Translations under genes and position numbers: made by a program
Notes under the pieces: generated by a model
Seen by the model: only the letters and a program-made list of their open reading frames with translations
What the model was told of the DNA's origin: nothing
Database searches by the model: none
Shown here: positions 58,418-64,000 of the stretch, piece after piece
Numbering within the stretch: the first letter of the stretch is position 1
Layout of the letters: each line of letters opens with the position of its first letter
Source of the DNA: Hypholoma sublateritium FD-334 SS-4
Taxonomy: Eukaryota; Basidiomycota; Agaricomycetes; Agaricales; Strophariaceae
DNA: 64,000 bases
Assembly: GCA_000827495.1 (NCBI GenBank)
Contig: KN817609.1
Coordinates: 34,708 to 98,707 of the forward strand
Direction: 5' to 3'

Positions 58418-60331
58418 TCAATGTTTAGTCGGAAAGAAACTCTTCCGCTGAGGCACGAGTGCAAAAAAATGATGGATATTTTCTGCTGGATGGTCTATCC
58501 AAATTTTGTTGTTAAACTTTACTCTGTACAAGATAGCGTACATATAGCGCTTACCCATATGGCACCGTAGCTTCCTTGAAACTCTTTCACTTCCTGTCTG
58601 TCGCCGTGGATTACGCTGTAAATTATTCTCGGTGAGTATGCCATTCTCGGTGAGCCGAGCATCTCTTTTGAGCCTCTTAACGCTATCCCGTGTTATGGAT
58701 GCGTAATCATCTCCTTCTCTGCGCCTCTTCCTGTCCAATTGATCCGTGTCCTGGTTTTCAACTGTGTTGATACAATATTTCTTGGAGCGCAAGCTGTTGA
58801 GGAGGAACTTTGGAAGTGAGGCATGTAAAAATACAATTTGGTCGTCTCGACATTCAACTATAGAAGCGAGTCCGGCCAAAGCTGTATAAATGGCAGTCGT
58901 AGAAATGTTTAGATTGTAGGAAATTAGTGACACAGCAGAGATCCTGTTTTGGATGGCATATGCCAGAATACGGAGCACAAGGCTAATAGCAGTTTCGTCT
59001 ACTTGTGAGAAAATATGACAGTATAATTTGTCAAGTTCCTCGAAAGGTGTCGACAGTGGGTTACATTGGTTGTTATGACCTTCCAAAATAGTCTTCAGCT
59101 GGTCTGGAGGATGTGAGTATGGAGATGCAACAAATTTCACAACGACAGAAGCGTAGATGAACTGGCCAGATGATTCTGAGAGAATATCGTTAATTTGTGG
59201 GGAGGTAGGCCAACTGCGATCGATGTGATTTCTGGCGGGATGTGTCTTCTTGATCTCGTCGAAACTATCGTCCAGGTAGCGGCGTATATCGTGGTCGGGA
59301 GCATAATTATTATCCAAGGATAGTCGATGAAGGAGGTTATCGACAGTCGTGGTGTTGAAAGCCATTGTAAGATGGCGCTCCTCTCGGCTCGAAATGAGGA
59401 TAACGATATGTGAACTTTGTGCAGCTAGATATTTTGCCATTGCATGAACAAGTAAGACCTGACTGTCTTTCGATTTGGTACATTCATCAAGCCCGTCCAA
59501 TAGTAAGAGTAGATTCCAGGGGACTCCAGAGATGTGTCCACAGATTTTCTGGAGTGGCTTGACCACTAACATATCAAGTTGATACTCGAAGGACTGGTCA
59601 AAGATGAGAGGATTGGAATCGATTGTCCGTGTGATATCGAATTTCGCTTCGGGAATGAGTTGAATTATTTGATACACAATGGTAGACACCACTGTCGTGA
59701 TTAAGTTACGAGATGTGTCGGCGTGGCAGAAGAAGTATGTCGCAACTGGAATATTGTTCTCTTGGCACAACTTCACTACAGATCTTGATATCGTTGTTTT
59801 CCCAGATCCTGCAGCACCTTTCAACCAAAGAATCCACGTTTCTCGGTCAGAACTGGTTTGATTAACCCAATCGAATATCTCTTTCAAAACAGATTCTCGC
59901 GTGCCGGGATGACATGTCAGAAGGGTGTCGTCGTAACGAGCGTCGTAAATTGCGGCTGGCGAGACATGTTTCTGCAGCATTTCGAACCCATCATTATCTA
60001 AGTACGGCATTTTTTGGTCAATTCGTTTCGTAAATGAGTACTTGGGTCTCGTACCAGACTTTGTACAATTCTGATTAACGAACTGGCCACCATGTATGAC
60101 CACCTCCTTAGAATTTGCAAATAGTCCAGAGGCACCTGGGCTGTACTGCTGGTACAGAGCTGAGACCATCACTGTGCATTTCTCCACAAAGTCACGTAAT
60201 ACAGAGGCTGGTTGGGTGTGTTCGAATGTGTCTACACGAACTGAGTCAGTACTGTGAAAACGGAAGAAAACCCATTTTTTGACAGTATCCATACCTTCCT
60301 GCTTACACTCATCTGTCTCGGTATAATTCAT
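58418..60331 (-). CDS. NACHT-domain NTPase (fungal NLR-type)
   Basis: One long exon of 637 codons. Walker A is GAAGSGKTT at residues 172-180. Walker B is LLLLLDGLDEC, with Asp 279 and the DE pair following. CHPGTRESVLKEIFDW before the P-loop and the SSREERHL sensor-like motif after it are typical of Agaricomycete NACHT proteins. Residues 74-88 carry SKEVVIHGGQFVNQN, a short IxGGxFxN motif often found just N-terminal to the NACHT domain in this group. After the winged-helix-like region the protein does not continue into WD40, ankyrin or TPR repeats; it ends in a basic tail (KRKR-like clusters near residues 535 and 552). A canonical GTAAGC donor at 58554 suggests the last 45 residues may be intron and the true end lies in another exon. 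Such proteins act in non-self recognition; the trigger here is unknown. Confidence 0.85.
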   Translation of the reverse strand: MNYTETDECKQEGMDTVKKWVFFRFHSTDSVRVDTFEHTQPASVLRDFVEKCTVMVSALYQQYSPGASGLFANSKEVVIHGGQFVNQNCTKSGTRPKYSFTKRIDQKMPYLDNDGFEMLQKHVSPAAIYDARYDDTLLTCHPGTRESVLKEIFDWVNQTSSDRETWILWLKGAAGSGKTTISRSVVKLCQENNIPVATYFFCHADTSRNLITTVVSTIVYQIIQLIPEAKFDITRTIDSNPLIFDQSFEYQLDMLVVKPLQKICGHISGVPWNLLLLLDGLDECTKSKDSQVLLVHAMAKYLAAQSSHIVILISSREERHLTMAFNTTTVDNLLHRLSLDNNYAPDHDIRRYLDDSFDEIKKTHPARNHIDRSWPTSPQINDILSESSGQFIYASVVVKFVASPYSHPPDQLKTILEGHNNQCNPLSTPFEELDKLYCHIFSQVDETAISLVLRILAYAIQNRISAVSLISYNLNISTTAIYTALAGLASIVECRDDQIVFLHASLPKFLLNSLRSKKYCINTVENQDTDQLDRKRRREGDDYASITRDSVKRLKRDARLTENGILTENNLQRNPRRQTGSERVSRKLRCHMGKRYMYAILYRVKFNNKIWIDHPAENIHHFFALVPQRKSFFPTKH

Positions 60332-60334
60332 ATT

Positions 60335-61575
60335 TTATTCTTGGTGGAAATAAATCGAACTGTAACATATATGATTTAGAAATGGATCTTGTGATGACCG
60401 ACAGATGCATACAATGCGTACGTACAATCTTTTATGTAAACAAATATCTCTTCCTTTCGACGGCAAATACTGGGGGATGGGCTGAAGACAAGTGAAGTGA
60501 AGTAGAGAAATTGCGGAATCGAGCTATATAACTGTTGCCATATCAAACTGTGTACATGGGTGGTGTTTAACAACAGACAGCTACGTATTTCAGTCGTAAT
60601 AGGATCTGCGGAGCTCCGTTATTGAGCGCTTATATCTACTTATTTTACATCCATATTATTCGAGAGCTCGGTTCAGCATCATACGCTGTTTCGTTTTTCT
60701 GCTGTTTTTTTTCAGGACCAGCATCGATGTTCGCATGCAATGCCGCGACAGCAGTGTCACCACGGCCCGGCGTCAGTGCAGCCGGGCCGTCTGGGCCAGT
60801 GTTCCTCAGAAGCGCGGGGCTGGGGATGTAGCTGTTTATCTAGTAGAGTGCCTAGAATACAGCGACTCGGGGTGGATTATTCCAAAATTGTTCCACGACA
60901 CGAGAATGGAACGTACGGATGGCCAAGATAACGCTCCAAGGGAATCCTGGCGGACATGTCATTCAAGCACCTTTCGCAGGTTAAACAGCTACAAATGCTG
61001 TTTCCGTGTGAACCGGCTACCCCCAAAATATGCTGTTGTATGATCTGTCCAACGACCCACAACAGCGCAGGGCCTTGACTCGCACAACAGGCCCGCTTTG
61101 CACGGAGAAACAGCACAATATGAACAGAAAGGTGAGCACAAAAGTCCGATAGGACATTGTATGCTGTTTTGTGCGTGAGCTGCAACTGAACAACGTACAG
61201 TGCGATCCACCCATGATTCAACAGATGTGAATACCAACAGTCAGCGGCGCTGGCATTGATATTGAGCGCTCGTTCCCTGCTGTTGGAAGGCTTTCGGTCT
61301 CAGCTGATCACTAGGAGGCACTTATGGTCGGTTGCCTTTCCTGAAACCGCATACTCAGAATCTAGAGTGACCGACTGATCTTGATTAATATCTGGCATTC
61401 CTCCCAATACCCGCCACATGTACCGCAACCTACGCCATTTATATGCTTAAATTATCCCCTCGTTTCTCAAGTGCGGTGGCACTGGAATAGCATGACTCCG
61501 CTAGCAAACCGGGTGATATTGGCAAGCGGCCCTTATCAACGTATGAAAGCCTTCCATTCGTGATACATGGACTTA
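60335..61575. other. Intergenic; one possible orphan exon
   Basis: At 60718-60831 a strong pyrimidine-rich acceptor (TTTTTCTGCTGTTTTTTTTC then AG) precedes a GC-rich frame ending FLRSAGLGM and a stop. It reads like a final exon, but no upstream exon could be joined. Nothing else is supported. Confidence 0.3.
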
Positions 61576-61581
61576 TAGGGC

Positions 61582-61711
61582 TCAGGGCATGATCACCTGG
61601 GAGTTCTTGACGCGGAAAGGCACGACGGTATCAAGGAGATCACCTAGACGTAGTTTGGGATGCGGTTGAGTGGCGCTGAAAGCGTCAAAGGACCCATGAG
61701 CATCTTCACCG
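61582..61711 (-). CDS. Terminal coding exon of an unrecognised gene
   Basis: After a CTGCACAG acceptor the frame reads GEDAHGSFDAFSATQPHPKL, continues RLGDLLDTVVPFRVKNSQVI and ends in a stop. Codon use is clearly coding-like (GAT CTC CTT GAT ACC GTC). It is probably the last exon of the gene whose other parts lie to the right. The family is unknown. Confidence 0.5.
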
Positions 61712-61919
61712 CTGTGCAGAACAAGTTAATACGCGCTTGAGTACTACGATGTTTGGATACTACATACTGAAGAGTTGAGCGTCGTAGGCGCCGCGGCAAT
61801 TATCCTATCTTGAGTTAATGTCAAGAAAAAAAACAGGGTAGCTGGAACTGCTGGGGGCGACACGACCTAGGCGATTTATCTAGAGTATTATCGGGGCGCA
61901 TAGGGGTTAAACATCACAA

Positions 61920-62065
61920 CGAGGAGAACTTCCAGTGTACAAATACACCGCCGTCGAGCTCAGATGATTGATGGCGACGGTGCCTGCTATATCACACGGG
62001 ATGACTAAGGAAGGTAGGCCGGCGCCAGAAAGTACATCCACCAAAGCTACGGCGCATCCATCACG
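61920..62065 (-). pseudogene. Possible hotdog-fold thioesterase exon, probably decayed
   Basis: A minus frame reads RDGCAVALVDVLSGAGLPSL then GTVAINHLSSTAV. This resembles the core of the acyl-CoA thioesterase (4HBT) family, where an HGG(C) motif precedes a helix ending LVD and a later beta strand. Here the HGG motif would be RDG, so the substrate-binding residues are not kept. No clean donor follows. Neighbouring minus-strand pieces between 62100 and 62610 also look partly coding but cannot be joined in frame. Whether the terminal exon at 61582-61711 belongs to it is uncertain. Confidence 0.3.
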
Positions 62066-62989
62066 ACTATAACGTACGATAGGTGAAAGCCGGGAGCGAG
62101 GAAGAGTTCAGTTTGGGGAGCTGCGATAGACGGTGTACAGGCGGATCAGTGCGTTAACTCTGCGATATGGATAGGTGTAGCGGATTGGGTACGTCGTCTG
62201 CTTCGAGCACGGGCGCTGATATGCAAATCGCTGGTTACGAGTTCCAAGAAAATCGAAACCTAATTAGAACATGAGAAAAAGGCAGCCAGGCGTACATAGG
62301 TTGGAAGTCGTACCATTGAGGTAGATAGCGCACGGGATACGAAATTCTCTATCGCCATGCTTCCGTGTCTCTTTTATCCGACATGAATGCGTATGAACTA
62401 GCTGGAATCCTCACTGAAGTCGTGGACAAAGGGGTCGCTGAGATCGCAGGCGGCCGCGCGACCTGGTTGAACCTTTTGAGATGCAGGGAGATCGCGACGC
62501 TTTAGAGGCACTGCCTACGTGGAACGGAGCGTCTTTGAGCGAAAAGGGACGCGAGAAGACTGTTGCGTCGTTGGGAGAATCTAAGTGATGACCATGGTCC
62601 AGAGCCAACCATGAGGACGTACGTATCCATTTTATAAACCACCCGTCTTCTCGCCACCTCCTGCGCCCTGGACGTACAGTTCCCGAGAACCTTCGCCAGA
62701 GTACCAGCCGCTGCGATCTAGAGAATCAAAGGGCACGCCAAGTTCCAACAAGAGGCCACCAAAGAGATCGTGCAGAATAGGCGCAGGAGATTCGAGATAT
62801 AGCAGATAAATTGGATGCGGGTTCGTTGAGGCGACGCTTCAGCCTCGGTGATCGATGTTGGCCAGTGGCAGGTACATCTACAGGAAGAGATGGCGTGGTT
62901 CAGGTTGGAAACTCGCGTCGACATGGAGGCACACTTGACTGTAACACGTGGCATCGGCTACCGGCAAGTTTGCACCCCGGGAGCCGACT

Positions 62990-63480
62990 CTCATCGGCGG
63001 GCGTATGCATACGCATGGCAGCGGGGCGCAGTCTCGCGCAGCGACACGCACAAGGGCAGATGCACTGGCGGGACGCGGGAGATGACGCGTAATACATGCG
63101 CGTCGCGTCGTGTCCTCCTAGGACGACGACGGCGTCGCGGTGGAAGACGCGTTGCTCCGCTCGCGGGGGATCGACGTGCGTGCCTTTCCGCAGCGCGATC
63201 GGCCTGAGAGTGATGTGTTCGCAGACGACGCAGGTGTGTTGTAGGCGGGACTTTCTGGGGCAAGCGAGCAGGAAACCCTTAAGTGGCCCGCGGAGGAGGG
63301 GTGGCGGCCGCCGTAGCGCGCCAGCGCGGGGGGGGGGTGCGCGGTAGAGCGGTATCATCGTGTACATTAGCTTAGTTATTGGATGGCTTAGTATTTTCTG
63401 TATTCAACGGATATGGAGAGCTTAGACGGCGTAGTATAAGTAGTTTAATGTATTTTATTTAAGTATTACTACCGGTGGTG
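62990..63480 (+). pseudogene. Truncated duplicate of the 3' end of the EH-like gene
   Basis: It matches 54552-55000: CTCATC(A/G)GCGG, CATACGCATG, GACGACGACGGCG(T/C)...GTGGA, GGGGAT(C/G)GACGTGCGTGC, GATGTGTTCGC, AAGTGGCCCGCGG and GAGGGGTGGCGGCCGC followed by TAG. Homology continues into the 3' untranslated region (TTAGTATTTT, TTAGACGGCG). The copy has lost the N-terminal domain, has indels, and carries an in-frame TAG where the parent has a TAC codon (GGTGTGTTGTAGGCG against GGGGTGTACGCGG). It is therefore a non-functional fragment about 8.4 kb from its source. Confidence 0.82.
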
Positions 63481-63484
63481 ACGA

Positions 63485-64000
63485 GTCTGGGCCAAGGCCG
63501 GCATGTGCTAGATGCCTGCTGGCCCAGACGATGCGCTGTTGCGTACAGACGTATACACTTCTGTGCAACGTTTTCTTTGCGCTCATGGCCGGTGAGCGAA
63601 GTAACCAATGGTGATACCGGGACATGCGATGCTCGCGCGATATTTGAAGACGAGATCTGACGCATCTGACGCATCTCTTTCAATTTGTGGCCACTATCAT
63701 GATGGAAAAACCAATGGGATATCGGGAAGCATAACGGTGTCCCCAAGTGCATTATCATTCGCCTTTAACAACTGTGCGACCAATTTTTTAAAAAGTGACT
63801 AAGAAGGAACGAGAACGTTGCCGAGCAATTGCCTAGTAACAGGCTTAACAATCACTGTTGGGCCCAATGCGACGCGAGACTTCTCCCTGATGAGTGTTAA
63901 CAACATTTGATTTAATGCATAACCGTCTTTGAACAGTCTCAATACTATACTTTCTAGGCGATTATCATGCTCTCGACGCTTACTTCCCTTGCGGACTCCA
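63485..64000. other. Right edge; possible start of a further gene
   Basis: CTTTCTAG followed by an ATG at 63967 and a short open frame (MLSTLTSLADS) runs off the end of the window. It could be a first or second exon, but too little is present to name it. Confidence 0.25.

Overview
This window reads as nuclear DNA of a filamentous basidiomycete, most likely an Agaricomycete. The real genes are cut by many short introns (about 43-70 nt) with GT...CTAAY/CTAAC...AG signals. The recognisable families are typical of mushroom-forming fungi: two DUF6533-like seven-helix membrane proteins, a multi-copy Cys-rich single-pass membrane protein family, a NACHT (NLR-type) NTPase, an EH-like/proline-rich protein, and small paired C2H2 zinc-finger proteins. 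I saw no rRNA, tRNA, CRISPR, bacterial operon or reverse transcriptase. The species cannot be fixed from the sequence.

Region by region. 0-0.6 kb: AT-rich DNA with an ATGAA motif phased on a period of about 8.7 bp. 0.6-32 kb: a gene-poor accessory region built from diverged repeat blocks. One direct-repeat family (copies starting near 9.4, 14.1, 19.6 and 28.3 kb) carries a recurring imperfect palindrome, and other repeat pairs lie at 5.3/7.6, 6.9/13.1 and 24.3/28.0 kb. Embedded in it are a compact 118-residue gene (2.9-3.2 kb, minus), two intact DUF6533-like genes (11.5-12.8 and 25.2-26.4 kb) plus a remnant of a third (15.9 kb), and the first Cys-rich membrane gene (16.9-18.0 kb).

32-48 kb: Cys-rich membrane gene copies 2 (32.5-33.7 kb, intact) and 3 (35.0-36.1 kb, 5' end damaged), plus a stray exon fragment at 36.8 kb. 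A minus-strand gene of unknown function (37.4-38.5 kb) is bracketed by two related GC-rich blocks. A tandem repeat of about 222 bp follows (40.5-41.5 kb), then a weakly coding stretch. A 3.1-kb element with terminal inverted repeats of about 475 bp and a 6-bp target duplication (44.76-47.88 kb) ends this region; its two arms carry ambiguous bases at exactly mirrored positions.

48-64 kb: the gene-rich part. Three paralogous C2H2 genes (48.0-48.9 plus, 55.3-55.9 minus, 57.1-57.95 plus) all have an intron that splits the first finger. Between and beyond them lie a probable mitochondrial protein of unknown function (50.7-51.7 kb, minus), an EH-like/proline-rich gene (52.7-54.9 kb), the NACHT gene (58.4-60.3 kb, minus), a minus-strand coding exon with a possible hotdog-thioesterase remnant (61.6-62.1 kb), and a truncated duplicate of the 3' end of the EH-like gene (63.0-63.5 kb).

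The genes do not form an obvious pathway. The shared theme is local duplication: DUF6533, Cys-rich membrane protein, C2H2 finger, the EH-gene 3' end and several non-coding blocks each occur in two to four copies at different stages of decay. Exon structures were inferred by eye from splice signals, reading-frame continuity and comparison between paralogues.
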